NCBI GenBank assembly: GCA_946800325.1
Contig: OX326960.1
Coordinates: forward strand, 38,469,629 to 38,533,628
Reading direction: 5' to 3'
Source of the DNA: Luzula sylvatica
Lineage: Eukaryota; Streptophyta; Magnoliopsida; Poales; Juncaceae
DNA: 64,000 nt
Shown: positions 9,598 to 20,933 of the stretch, piece after piece
How positions within the stretch are numbered: the stretch's first letter is position 1
How the letters are laid out: the number at the start of each line of letters is the position of its first letter
Position numbers and translations under genes: made by a program
The notes under the pieces: generated by a model
What the model saw: the letters and a program-made list of their open reading frames with translations, nothing else
Database searches by the model: none
Told to the model about the DNA's origin: nothing

Positions 9598-10570
9598 TTG
9601 GGGAATATCCCCGGCCCCGGGCCCGCGCAGCGGATATGTAGGCCCGGTCCGATTCCCCGATTCCCGAGATCACGCCACGACTTCGAGGGTACGATGCAAA
9701 TAGAAGGTTAGATCCATACCAGTTCCAAATTGATGGAACACGAAGGGTTGATCGCTGCCTCCTATTCCTCCGGTCACGTTGGTGACTTTACGCGCGTCCC
9801 ACACCGTGCGTCCTTCACCGTTCGTTTCCTTTCTTCGATCCTTCGGTTCGATCACAACGGAGAGCCCCAAGTGTTGCTCCTCCACACGTATCCACCTTGA
9901 GTCGGAAGACGCCGGACACGGATACACCTGCCTAGACGATGTATCGGTGCACTTGCTTGATCTCGATCGATTCTCTATTAATCTCTCTTCGTGCCTTTTC
10001 ACTCACAAAAGATCAAATCTGAATTTGCTCTTTTCTTGTGTCTTGGGCAGAATATTGCTTTGAATTACTTCTGAATTTCTTTTTGAAGATGAGAGAGAAA
10101 ATCCTATTTATACCTAATAGGATAAGGATTAGCCAAAAGGCATGTATATCCAATATACACCCTTTCACACAGAAAACTGTATGAACCTGTTCAGTATTCT
10201 GTCCAGACGAAATTGATAAATTTCTCTGACAGAAAATCAACCAACACGAAAGTTGTAGATAATCTTATTATCTACTCAACCCAATTTGGCCCAGTCCAAT
10301 TGGAGTTCGTATGCAAAAGTTATGACTGTTTTACTAACTGTATGTCATACTGTTGCACCCTTTCGGTATTTCACAGAAACGACACTTATACTTCGTTCAT
10401 ATGAAATATATTTCTATATGAAGGTTGTAGATAATCTCATTATCTATCTAACCCAATTTGAACCATTCTAATTGGATTTTCCCACTGAAAGTTATGGCCA
10501 CGAATGTACGACTACATTCGTTTATCCTTGTGTACACTTTTACGGTTGATCCGAAACTGTATTTCTTTCA
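9598..10570 (-). repeat. 3' LTR of Copia-3
   Basis: Sense orientation starts TGAAAGAAATACAG right after a polypurine tract and ends at the junction with Copia-1. It is homologous to the LTRs at 35229-36242 and 50281-51294 but shorter, and its U5 half (about 9600-9950) is strongly diverged. The U3 half contains two TAGATAAT/ATTATCTA hairpins (10255-10275 and 10428-10446). A TATA box in sense lies at 10105-10112, followed by a CT-rich stretch. Confidence 0.8.
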
Positions 10571-10581
10571 GTCTCCCACTC
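10571..10581 (-). other. Polypurine tract of Copia-3
   Basis: In sense the sequence is GAGTGGGAGAC, directly before the LTR start TGAAAG. The same tract is next to the LTR at 51294. Confidence 0.75.
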
Positions 10582-11960
10582 AATTTCAGATCTACCTAAA
10601 AGGTACTCATGCATATCCAATACGCACGATTTTAGACAATATAGCTCGCGTATCAAATACCAAGCTATGCACATCAATGTGCCGATTTTATTATCAAGCC
10701 CGACTTAGTACGACTCGTTGTGTGACCATGTAGGTTCGACTTAACGATGGCAGTAGGTTGTTTCCAATGCCTACAAGCTCATGAGTGGGATCTAGTCACT
10801 CCATCATAGCTACCCATGCTAAACGAAAAATGATTGTGATCATTGTGCCTATCTCGAATAGCGGTTACTAGTTCTCTTGTTTACGATATCCGTTAATAAA
10901 AAGGCACGGTAATAGTCATCCTTATAATTTGATTAACTATACTTATTCCCCGATTCCGAGTTGAGTTAACAAATTTCAATCGATATTAACCATTAATATC
11001 ATTGACTGTGGCCACAGTTTTCGTTAATCGACTCATCGAGCGGCGCCTAAGAGATATCTCTTCCTTTCGGAATAAACAATTCCTATCTTGGAGACTCACA
11101 TTGAATTCCGTGTTTCGGACAATACCCAATGATGACCCTTTTAACTCCCTGTTACGGTGAGCGTAAGATCATATCAAAGCATTGTGTTACGCACGTAACG
11201 CAATCAATGATCCCCTCAAGTATGAAGAATCTAAAACCCCATCCGTCGCAAGTCCATCTATAATGACTAAACCATGTCATGGTCTCGCGGCTTCGGTCAT
11301 ATCCAATATATGTAACCTAACATATATCTACGTTCCCGATTCGACAAACTCCTTTGTCCCATGATTAGAAAAACATAATCATCTCCTCGGCAAACGTACT
11401 AGTGTACGCGTTCAGTCTATTATCTAATAATAGAAATGCTTCTCTCTTAAGCAAGCTGATCCGCGACTAGGGATGTTTAGAAATGACACTTTAAGTGTGA
11501 CGGTTTTGCTGCACATGGTCCTCAACCATGTCGACGTCCACACAAGTTCAAATCAAGGTTCATGTAACAATCATATTACACAACCCAGCACACAGTTTTC
11601 ATATAAGGTGAATGCATATTAATTTAAGTAAACAAAAATTTTTAAAAGGGATGCATTTATATGGACTAAGTATTTGGGTGATACAACGTTTACCTATGAA
11701 TATCTCCATACCCATAACCAGCGAGGACTATCGTATTAGATAACTACACTCTACTCTCTTCTTCCTCCTCTAGGTATCTCCATACCCATAGTCATCGCAT
11801 GACAGTCACGCGCGACTAGAGAGAGCGGTTTTGTAAACGTGTCCGCACGTTCCCGCTAGTGTTAATCATCATCAGGATTGGAACATTTCCAATACCTACG
11901 ATCACATCTTTTCACAAAATTTCATGGATCAAATGAAATTTTCTGAGTATTGGCTAGAAG
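10582..11960 (-). other. 3' UTR of Copia-3, left half
   Basis: No open frame. In sense it aligns in patches with the Copia-1 3' UTR: the GATATCTCTTGGGCC-like patch, the GGTATTG and TACTTGAG patches, and a CATGGTTTAGTCATT core like that in the loop of the Copia-1 long hairpin. It is nearly identical to 51305-52690 in the right-hand copy. Confidence 0.6.
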
Positions 11961-13066
11961 TGGTTGTGACCTCGGCATTTTTGGCTTGTACTATTGCGTC
12001 TCACGCAATAAACAACCATAAATCCGATAACTCGTGACTACTAGAGTTTGGTCATGTATCCTTGATCCATACCACTTCCTTTTGCGATTAATAACCGCAA
12101 TATACTCGCCACCGTAAATAGAATCATAAACTATTGGTTTTGTGGAACCTTTCCACATAACCGTGTTTTCATTTAAGCAAAACATGTACACACTTTGTGA
12201 TCGAAAGTCGTGCTACATATTTGGACGTGCTTAATCTTTGGAAACTGTTGTTGTTATAACTCTTTATAACCAACACGTCCTCCACACCATTATAGATAAA
12301 AAAATCCTGAATTCTTTCGTAAAGTATTCAAGGATAAACTTCACCTCTATCAATACAAATTCCGATGGGTCTAAATATACATAACCGTTATGTATATATT
12401 TGTATAACCATTATACAGTCACAAGAGTTAGTCTCATGTAATCGAATTACATTCAAACTCATGTGATTCCCATGAATTGTATTGATGGTGAACTAGACGC
12501 TTTATTTGTATGACAGATAGCCACATACATATCATGACAGATATAATAGATCCTAACATCAAATGTAAGGCATCATATTACTACTTTTCGCGCTGCTTGA
12601 TGTCTCACATCGAGCCGTTGAAAATTTCTGCCATTCGACATTTCGATTTAACTCCTCCAAGGAGGTTACATGTTGAAAACCATTTTCAACAATATGTCGA
12701 TATATGTGCTAAAACATAGAACGAGGAACTTCTTAGATCTATCCTATAGATTTTCATGCTTAATTCATAAGCGGTCTCGTCTAAATCCTTTGTCGTTACA
12801 AGAAATCTAATGCAGCTCCCACTAACCTTCATGTGTACACAAAGTTTTCATTCGTTTCGACAATTTTATAACAGTTTATAACTTCGTCAAAACGAATATT
12901 CCAATTCCGAGAAGCTTTCTCTAATCCATCATATGGATCATTAAAGCGTGCATATCTTATCCCCGATCCTAATGAATCGACAAAACCGTAAGGTTGTGTC
13001 AAGTACACATCCTTTCATAAAATTTCTTTCAAGAAATTCGGTTTTGACATCCATTTTGCCACATCA
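11961..13066 (-). pseudogene. Copia-3 reverse transcriptase/RNase H remnant
   Basis: On the minus strand 12191-11991 reads FCLNENTVMWKG..., aligned with the RNase H region of Copia-2 (FTLNGGAVVWKS), followed by a YGGEYIAV counterpart of the TEAEYIAA motif. Nearer 13066 the reading resembles MDVKTAFL and, further on, SIYGLKQASRAWNIRFDEV of the reverse transcriptase, in several frames. The catalytic core is not readable. Gypsy-1 entered just upstream of the MDVKT codons. Confidence 0.7.
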
Positions 13067-13071
13067 CATAG
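13067..13071. repeat. Left target-site duplication of Gypsy-1 (CATAG)
   Basis: CATAG directly precedes the LTR start TGATGAGCGGG. The partner is 31748-31752, and the same CATAG precedes Gypsy-2 at 53795-53799. Confidence 0.93.
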
Positions 13072-13516
13072 TGATGAGCGGGATTTTGGCGTGTTTTATG
13101 TCGTTGTGTTAAAACCCCGAACAATCAACAAAATTTGTAATCTAAGTTTGTACAGTGGCAAATGTATAGATTCGTTCCACGGGGAGCAATTGCGTCAAAA
13201 TTTGGATCAAAATGGACTAGAAATAACAAAGAAAATTCACAGAAGATAGTCTGTTACAACGGAATTAAGTTCCGTTACAACGGACATTAGGGTTATGTCT
13301 AGCATAGAGATTGATATGAACGTCCGTTACAACGGAGAAAATTCCGTTATAACGGAAAGAGATAGTCCGTTATAACGGATAGGAGTAGCGTTATAACGGA
13401 TTGGTTGATCCGTTACAATGAACTCTTATGTCCGTTACAACGCACTAGTATGAGTGTTATTGAATGCTTTTCCTTGCTGGTCCGTTACAACGGAAGTAAA
13501 GTGCGTTACAACGGAG
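13072..13516 (-). repeat. Gypsy-1 3' LTR, outer part
   Basis: Begins TGATGAGCGGG in + coordinates (the U5 end of the LTR) and matches 30080-30525 until Copia-2 starts after ACGGAG. It contains about ten of the CGTT-NN-AACG palindromes. The rest of the LTR is at 20934-22115. Confidence 0.93.
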
Positions 13517-14149
13517 TGTAGGATTATACACACGAATTTAGAGGTTTGCAGCGGAATTATATCGTATGTATAACCTAATTCTACCCTGGATCACACTCGA
13601 AAAACACCGAAAAAGGAAGAGTAATCAGAATTTTACCTCGTACAAGTTAGTACGTGATGCCTTCTACTCCAAATCAGTGAACCTTCTCCAAGGAGTGCTC
13701 GTGCAATCCCTCTACTCGTGTCCACCTCGATTTCGTCTGATCGGAATCGCCAACGTCGTTCTAGTCAGTGTTGCGATTATATCTCTCAATAAATTACTCA
13801 GATCTCTCTTCTATTTTTCTCTAGATCTCACTTTGAAACTCTGTGGGAGAAAGAAGAAATTTCGGGTGAATTAGGTCAGAAATTCGGCAGCCCTTAGGAG
13901 AGAGAAACTCGAAATCAGAATTATATTTATAGGCAAAATTAGGTTCAAACCTTAGCTTTCGGATTGGGCCGAAATTAGTTTAAAACTCTAATTATCTGAA
14001 TGGTCTGAATGGGCCCGAAATTAGATTAAATCCTAATTATCAGAAATTAGGTTAAATCCCTAATAATATTAACGGCCCAATTCTGACTGCAGATTTGCCT
14101 ACATAATATAAATTCTTCCAAGTTAATTCTTAAGCCATATTTTCTTTCA
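13517..14149 (-). repeat. 3' LTR of Copia-2 (633 bp)
   Basis: In sense TGAAAGAAAATATGG to ATCCTACA, TG...CA ends, after a polypurine tract. A TATA box lies at 13924-13931 (minus). The block upstream of it is AT-rich with CCTAAT/ATTAGG inverted repeats, where Copia-1 has its GTTCGTTCGAAC palindromes. The remaining U5 part is clearly homologous to 2690-3048. Confidence 0.88.
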
Positions 14150-15451
14150 AACTCCCTCTTGGATTAAGACTTAATCAACTTGGCCACATGTCCAACATAT
14201 GTCGTGAGATCTAATCACACGTGATTTCATTTTGTTTGTCCAACAAACGTATTGGTGAGCATTATCTTGAGAATCCGATATGTTACGAAATCTTGGTGTG
14301 ACCGTTGTAGGTTCGTATAAGACTGGCAGTGGATATGGCAGCAATCCACAAGGTATTGCGAGCACTAGACTGCCGTTAATACCTACCCAGAATTAGAACG
14401 AAAAAGGTGGAGAACACCTTTATGAAGATGCAGTACATCTTCATACCTGGCTCAGATAAGTGTTACTAGTCCTCTTGTTCGCGATATCTTCCGATCAAAA
14501 GAGTCACGGTGAAGCCTAAAACTTCAAGTCATCCTCTTTTCTTTTGATCAGATATACTCTTTTCTCGATAAGAATTAGATTGATAATAACAATACGAACT
14601 CTATTGAGTTCCATCGAGCTTGGCCAAGCATTTCATCAATCTCAATTCAATCGAGGGGCCCGAGAGATATCTCCCTCTATCCTTTTTCAAGGCTAGAAAG
14701 GAACAATTCCTATCTTGCAACCTCACATCCTTTGCCTATGCTAAAAACAATACTCAATTATAATCTCTGCTACACAGTTACGCGTAGGGTTAATTACATC
14801 AAAGCATTGTCTTTTCACATACTAGGTATCTGTGAGATCACTCAAGTATGAAGCACTAAAATGCACTATCTGGATATGAGTTTGTCTCCAATGACTCTAA
14901 CCATGTCACAAACTCATATAGTGGTCAGTCCAATATACGACACCGCGTATATCCATATTCTAGAATCGACGCTACCGTCTCAGATCAGTAAAACCTGATC
15001 ATCTCATCTACGAATATGCCGGTGTATGTAAAAGTCTCCATTCAGTGAATGGACTACCTGGTTCAAATCTATGAACAACTTTATACACGAGGGACGTTTT
15101 AGAATTATATTCATCCCGTTTAGTGGTTTTACTATCATTCAATTGACGAATCAATATGCCAGACTAAAGCCATGCAACATATTATTCTCAACTGACTCGA
15201 TGAACTAAACTAGAATAAAATTCAAGGTCTATCCGATTATTATAATCGAATAACCTCTCACACACTTTCTTGTTATTTAAAATTTTTGAAATATGAAGGT
15301 TTAGGTCATATGATGAATAATAATATAAATATCTGTCTCATAAACAAATACAATCCCAATAACACGCCTAGGGCATAATAAATGTTCTCCCACTTGCACT
15401 AGGCAGATCAAATCCCCTTATACAATAAGAAACATAAATAAAACACCCAAT
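14150..15451 (-). other. Polypurine tract and 3' UTR of Copia-2
   Basis: In sense AAGAGGGAGTT (14160-14150) directly precedes the LTR. The rest aligns with 8346-9595. The long hairpin is perfect here: ATATGAGTTTGT at 14874-14885 with ACAAACTCATAT at 14908-14919, where Copia-1 has one wobble. The constant-loop hairpin is at 15148-15187 with loop GGCTTTAGTC in sense instead of GGCCATAGTC, while the stem is kept. Confidence 0.8.
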
Positions 15452-18400
15452 CTAACACTGCGATAGATATCCCAATCCTATCGCCCTAGCATGCTGCTCA
15501 TGCTTGGCACGTGATAGTGGCTTCGTAAATGGATCGGCCACGTTATCCTCAGTAGGTATCTTCATTATTTTCACGTCACCTCTCTTCGTAATCTCACGAA
15601 TCAAGTGGTAACGCCGGAGTACATGTTTGGACCGATGATGCGCTCGCGGTTCCTTAGATTGTGCTATTGCTCCGTTATTGTCACAATTGACATCCATGGG
15701 ACCCGAGATACTTGGCATAACCCCAAGTTCCATCACGAACTGTCGTAGCCAGACAGCCTCCTTTGCTGCTTCCGAAGCCGCGATGTATTCCGCTTCAGTT
15801 GTAGAATCAGCCACCGTCTTCTGTTTGGAGCTTTTCCAAACAACAGCTCCGCCATTGAGCGTAAAGACGTAACCACTTTGAGATTGGAAATCGTCCGGGC
15901 AAGTTTGGAAACTAGCATCTGTATATCCTTGGATAATCAGATCTCCTTCCGAACCACCATAGACAAGAAACATATCTTTAGTATTCCTGAGATGCTTAAG
16001 AACGCTCTTGACTGCGGACCAGTGAGCTTCCCCGGGATCAGACTGATAGCGGGAAGTCACACTCAACGCATATGCGACATCTGGTCTAGTAAATATCATG
16101 GCATATATGATCAATCCTATAGCTGAAGCGTATGGGATCCGACTCATTCGCTCACGTTCAGCGTCCGTTGAAGGACACTGAGCCTTAGTGAGAGTGATGC
16201 CATGTGACATTGGCAGAAATCCTTTCTTGGATTGCTCCATGTGAAACCTAGTTATCAATTTGTCAATATTTGTACTTTGACTTAGTCCGAGAAGTCTCCT
16301 CGATCTATCTCTATAGATCTTCACACCTAAAATATAGGCAGCTTCTCCTAAGTCCTTCATTGCGAATTGACTACCCAAATATGCCTTAACCTGGTTAAGC
16401 ATCGGGATGTCATTTCCAATGAGTAAGATGTCGTCCACGTACAAGATGAGGAATACAACCGAACTCCCACTGAATTTCTTGTATACACAAGGTTCCTCGA
16501 TATTTTGAATGAAACCATACTTTGCGATAACCTCATCGAATCGTATGTTCCACGCACGAGATGCTTGTTTTAATCCATAAATGGATCTCATAAGCTTGCA
16601 CACTTTATTCGTATTCTTTGGATAGACAAAACCCTCGGGTTGTGTCATATACACATCCTCGGTAAGGTTCCCGTTAAGGAAAGCGGTTTTGACATCCATC
16701 TGCCATATCTCATAATCGTGATATGCAGCTATCGCTAAAAGAATGCGAATACTTTTAAACATGGCTACTGGAGAAAACGTTTCATCATAGTCTATACCAT
16801 GAATTTGCTTGAAACCTTTCGCCACCAGTCTTGCTTTAAAAGTGTGTACATTACCATCCATGTCGGTTTTCTTCTTGAAAACCCATTTGCACCCAACGGT
16901 CTTAACACCATTAGGTAGATCAATAAGATTCCAAACCTTATTATCATACATGGACTGGATCTCGGTTTTCATGGCGTCATGCCATTTCGAGGAATCCAAA
17001 CTAGACATAGCACCTTTGTAGGAGGTTGGCTCATCATCTAGAGTCAACTCATCATCGTCATTACTAATGAGAAATCCATATCTCTCAGGTTCTTGACGAA
17101 TCCTACCAGATCTACGTGGAGCTTGTGTATTAGATTCTGGTTCACCATCCAATGGTAACTCAGAATCTTGTTCCAAATCAACCTGTTCATTTTGTGGTTC
17201 TCGAATTTCTTCGAGATCAATTTTACTCCCACTGGCTTGACGATCTAGGAATTCCTTCTCTAAGAAGTGTCCACGTCGAGCCACGAAAACCTTGTTTTCG
17301 CTCGGCAAGTAAAAGTAGTATCCTCTTGTTTCTTGAGGATACCCCACAAATAAACACTTGTCTGATCTTGGCTCGAGTTTTTCCGTCAATAACCTTTTGA
17401 CGTATGCCTCGCAACCCCAAATCTTAAGATAAGACAATGATGGCACCTTGCCATGCCATAACTCATATGGCGTCTTGTCAACCGATTTGGACGGAACTCT
17501 ATTCAGTATATGAGCGGCCGTTTGAAGCGCGAAACCCCAAAATGACTTTGGCAAATCTGTTCGACTCATCATCGAGCGAACCATGTCTAACAAAGTCCGA
17601 TTCCTCCTCTCGGACACTCCATTCCATTGGGGTGTACCGGGTGGAGTCCATTGTGATACTATACCACAATCTCGAAGATAGTCCTCAAACTCATAGCTCA
17701 AGTATTCGCCACCTCGATCCGATCGAATGGCTTTTACTTTCTTGCCCAGGTGAAGTTCTACCTCGTGTTGAAACTCTTTGAATTTATCAGAAGTTTCACT
17801 TTTGTGACGCATTAAGTAGAGATATCCATATCTACTATAATCGTCAGTAAAAGTCACGAAGTAGCGATACCCATTTCTAGCCTCGACACTCATCGGTCCA
17901 CATACATCGGAATGTATGAGGACCAACACATCTTTCGATCTTTCTCCTTTCTTGGAAAAAGGTGTCTTTGTCATCTTACCCATCAAACAAGATTCGCAAT
18001 TTTCTATTGACTTTAAATCAAAAGAATCTAGTACTCCATCCTTTTGGAGTCTAGCAATGCGTTTCTCGTTTATGTGTCCGAGACGACAATGCCATGTGTA
18101 TGTTTCATTTGTTTGAGTGGTATTTATGTTATAAATGGACTGATTATTGTTGTTATTTTCTAAATCCAAGACATATAAACCATTTTCAACTAGAACATTA
18201 CTAAAGAAAATGTCATTCTTGCGAATAAAACAATCATTAGTACCAATAACTAATTCATATCCATCCGCAATAAGTCTCGAAACAGAAATAATATTCCTAC
18301 TCAAAGTAGGTACATAACAACAATTATTCAAAACTAAAATAAGTCCATTTGGCAAAGTTAAATCATACGTCCCTTCGGCTAATGCTGCTACTCGAGCTCC

Positions 18401-19399
18401 ATTCCCGACGCGTAAATCAACTTCGCCACGAATCAACGATCTTCTACTTCTTAGGCCCTGCATATTATTACAAATATGAGTCCCACATCCAGTGTCCAAC
18501 ACCCATGATGATAAAGTAAAAAAATATGAATCGATAACGGAAATACCTGATGCCGGTGTGTCCGAGGAAGCGGTCTTTTGCTTGCTCTCCCTCAGGAAGA
18601 TCTCGCAATCACGCTTCCAATGCCCCTCCTTGAGACAGTGGAAACACTTCTTGTCATCCTTGGCTTTCTTGCTCACGGGCTTAGGCGCAACCTTGTTTCC
18701 CTTTGCCTTCCTCTTCTTGTTCTTGTTCCCATTGTTTTGACTCTTCCCTTGAACCACCAATACCTCCGAAGTCCTAGACTTCATGTACCGCGGTTTCTGG
18801 TCGCTTTCGAATGTTCTGAGCATGCCGAAGAGCTGGGGAATGGTCCTTTGCATGTCTGACATGTGGAAATGCGAAATAAACGAATCATAACTCGATGGCA
18901 GTGACAACATGATCAAATCAGTTTGTAACTCTGCCTCGAATTTGATGCCAAGCCTCTCAAGATGATCGAAATATCCTTTCATCTTAAGAAGGTGCGAGCT
19001 AACAGGCGTACCCTCTTGCATCTTGCATTGCGTCGCATTGCCAAGAGCTTGATACTTCTCCACCCTTGCTTGAACCTGAAACATCTCCCTGAGCTGTTTC
19101 ATAATCTCGAATGCATCCTGTTTCTCAAACTGGATTTGATATTCAGGAGTCATAGTAGCCAACATGAGGCATGTTACATCATTCGAATCATCCATCATGG
19201 CCTGATATTCGAATATGGCATCCCCAGTTGCGTCATCCCCTGGCACAGGAGGGATAGGCGTCTCCAAGACGTGTGCCTTTCCTTCCTGTTTCAGAACGAA
19301 TCCCAGATTCCTCTGCCAGTCGAGAAAGTTCTTTCCGTTCATTCGTTCCCTTTCCAAAATGGGACGCAAACTAAAGCGGTTATTACTTGGTAAAGCCAT
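15452..19399 (-). CDS. Copia-2 gag-pol polyprotein, intact (1315 aa)
   Basis: One uninterrupted frame from ATG to TAG. Gag occupies about 1-250, then a CCHC zinc knuckle (252-265, C-x2-C-x4-H-x4-C), aspartic protease with DTG at 302-304, gag-pre-integrase (about 437-475), integrase with D498, D561 and E597 (35 residues between the last two), reverse transcriptase (about 820-1065) with YVDD at 987-990, and RNase H (about 1155-1300) with D1161, E1204 and D1240. All these catalytic residues are visible. It would make the capsid, protease, integrase and polymerase needed for retrotransposition in the cytoplasm and nucleus. The start is the first ATG after the leader and aligns with Copia-1. Lacking a 5' LTR it is probably silent, but read-through from Gypsy-1 in the same orientation is possible. 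Confidence 0.95.
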   Translation of the reverse strand: MALPSNNRFSLRPILERERMNGKNFLDWQRNLGFVLKQEGKAHVLETPIPPVPGDDATGDAIFEYQAMMDDSNDVTCLMLATMTPEYQIQFEKQDAFEIMKQLREMFQVQARVEKYQALGNATQCKMQEGTPVSSHLLKMKGYFDHLERLGIKFEAELQTDLIMLSLPSSYDSFISHFHMSDMQRTIPQLFGMLRTFESDQKPRYMKSRTSEVLVVQGKSQNNGNKNKKRKAKGNKVAPKPVSKKAKDDKKCFHCLKEGHWKRDCEIFLRESKQKTASSDTPASGISVIDSYFFTLSSWVLDTGCGTHICNNMQGLRSRRSLIRGEVDLRVGNGARVAALAEGTYDLTLPNGLILVLNNCCYVPTLSRNIISVSRLIADGYELVIGTNDCFIRKNDIFFSNVLVENGLYVLDLENNNNNQSIYNINTTQTNETYTWHCRLGHINEKRIARLQKDGVLDSFDLKSIENCESCLMGKMTKTPFSKKGERSKDVLVLIHSDVCGPMSVEARNGYRYFVTFTDDYSRYGYLYLMRHKSETSDKFKEFQHEVELHLGKKVKAIRSDRGGEYLSYEFEDYLRDCGIVSQWTPPGTPQWNGVSERRNRTLLDMVRSMMSRTDLPKSFWGFALQTAAHILNRVPSKSVDKTPYELWHGKVPSLSYLKIWGCEAYVKRLLTEKLEPRSDKCLFVGYPQETRGYYFYLPSENKVFVARRGHFLEKEFLDRQASGSKIDLEEIREPQNEQVDLEQDSELPLDGEPESNTQAPRRSGRIRQEPERYGFLISNDDDELTLDDEPTSYKGAMSSLDSSKWHDAMKTEIQSMYDNKVWNLIDLPNGVKTVGCKWVFKKKTDMDGNVHTFKARLVAKGFKQIHGIDYDETFSPVAMFKSIRILLAIAAYHDYEIWQMDVKTAFLNGNLTEDVYMTQPEGFVYPKNTNKVCKLMRSIYGLKQASRAWNIRFDEVIAKYGFIQNIEEPCVYKKFSGSSVVFLILYVDDILLIGNDIPMLNQVKAYLGSQFAMKDLGEAAYILGVKIYRDRSRRLLGLSQSTNIDKLITRFHMEQSKKGFLPMSHGITLTKAQCPSTDAERERMSRIPYASAIGLIIYAMIFTRPDVAYALSVTSRYQSDPGEAHWSAVKSVLKHLRNTKDMFLVYGGSEGDLIIQGYTDASFQTCPDDFQSQSGYVFTLNGGAVVWKSSKQKTVADSTTEAEYIAASEAAKEAVWLRQFVMELGVMPSISGPMDVNCDNNGAIAQSKEPRAHHRSKHVLRRYHLIREITKRGDVKIMKIPTEDNVADPFTKPLSRAKHEQHARAIGLGYLSQC

Positions 19400-20933
19400 T
19401 AAATCTACAATTTTGGAAAAATAATGTATTTAATAACCAGATCTTTCATATATTAAATTCATTTTAAAACAACTTGAAATACCCATTATTTTATCATTTC
19501 AAATAGCCCCCACTATTGAAACGGAGATTCGATACCTGAAATCTCATAATGGACAAGATCCCTATTTAACGTATTTCTATGGTGACTTTGGCCAACAACT
19601 CAAAAAATATGTCACGTCGGGTAGGACGAAGTCCAATCATCTCTAAGACGATTCTTGCTTTATTCGCGAGGTCCGGTATTGAGTCCAACTCAAAACCAGA
19701 GTATGTGTTCCTCACTCCTTGCCCCAAATACTAGCCTAGCTAGTTAATTGGTCAAGTCCAAACCACAAATGGAGTATCATTCAATTAGCGAATTGACATG
19801 CCAGACTAAAGCCATACAACACGTCCACTCCTAACCAATGCATGCCTTCAATGCTACGTATGTGAGAATCTGTGTCAGACTATGGCCATGCAACACAAAT
19901 AAACAATAACTAGTTTCGAAGGTTCCATTTAGGGAGGCAAGTTACTTGATAATTACGTGGGAGGATTTTCTTTTCTTAAAATCATTTATTTAACTTTTAT
20001 TTTATTCATGCATAAAAACAAAACAAAACAAAACAAAATTTGTACGGTATAGCATATAGGCCTTTTAGTTTTATGAGCAATCATAAAACCCTAAATTCCC
20101 AATCCTAAAACCCAAGATGATCTTGTGCTGTTATTGAAGATCCAATCTTCGTGTTGTGTTGTCTTTTCTTGGAGATCCAATCTTCGTGTTGTGTCGTCTT
20201 TTCTTGAAGATCCAATCTTCGTGTTGTCTTGTTTTGAAGGTTCCTTTTTCAAAAATAAACCTATTCTACTACAACTTGGAAGACTCACCGATCCCCATAT
20301 TAAAATAGTTTACAATTTGGAAAGCTCACTGGCCCCCACACAACATACATACAAACAATCACAACACACATACAAACAATCACAACACACATACAAACAT
20401 TCATCCCCGTTTTAGGCTATATGCTATACCGAATTGAATTTATAAATTGAAAATTTTAAATTATTGGGCATTTTTGACAGAATTTTTTTTTTGTTATCCA
20501 GAATTTTGTTCGTACGATCGCAACTCCAAGTTCGATCGAGAAACGTCAGAAAAAAAAATTTCAACTTTTTAACAGATTCATTTTTCAACATATCCAATAT
20601 GTCTTTATTACAATATATTCTAAAAATCCAATTTTCAACAGATCTAATCTGTTTTAAATACAAAATATATTCTGAAAATCTAATTTTTCTGAATTTCCAA
20701 TTTTATTCTGAAAATCTAATTTTTCTGAAAATACAATTTTAAACAGATCTAATATGTATCAATTACAATATATTCTGAAAATCTAATTTTCTGAAAATCC
20801 AATTTTCAACAGAATTTTAATTATGTAATTTTTTCAATTTAGCCCAAAAATTCTAAAATTTCTCAAATTATAAAATTCTAATCTACAAATCTGAAAATCT
20901 AATTTTCGATGGTTTTAACGAGCGTTTGCTCTG
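19400..20933 (-). other. Leader of Copia-2 with truncated primer site
   Basis: Between the gag start and the primer site fragment there is no coding frame. Constant-loop hairpins are at 19790-19825 (loop 19801-19819) and 19871-19897 (loop 19875-19893, which keeps ATGGCCAT). A relative of the 4184-4227 hairpin with loop core TTGGCCAA lies at about 19569-19615. A pair of degenerate palindromes is at 20507-20545. The element ends at GCTCTG, the first half of the primer site in + orientation. Confidence 0.75.
20573..20850. repeat. AT-rich tandem repeats in the Copia-2 leader
   Basis: Imperfect repeats of about 60-90 bp built from AACAGATCTAAT, TACAATATATTCTGAAAATC and CAATTTT modules. They occupy the place where Copia-1 has its second palindrome array, so the leader has been remodelled between the two elements. 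Confidence 0.65.

Larger units (their letters stand above)
13517..20932 (-). mobile_element. Copia-2, copia element with 3' LTR but no 5' LTR
   Basis: Inserted in the Gypsy-1 3' LTR. In sense it runs from a fragment of the primer site (GCTCTG in + coordinates at 20928-20933) through leader, an intact gag-pol (19399-15452), 3' UTR, polypurine tract and a complete 3' LTR (14149-13517). About 20 bp of Gypsy LTR are missing at the 5' junction compared with 30525-30545. It is absent from the matching LTR of Gypsy-2 (53800-55467), so it came after the segment was duplicated, or lies on one haplotype only. Without a 5' LTR it has no promoter of its own. Confidence 0.92.
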
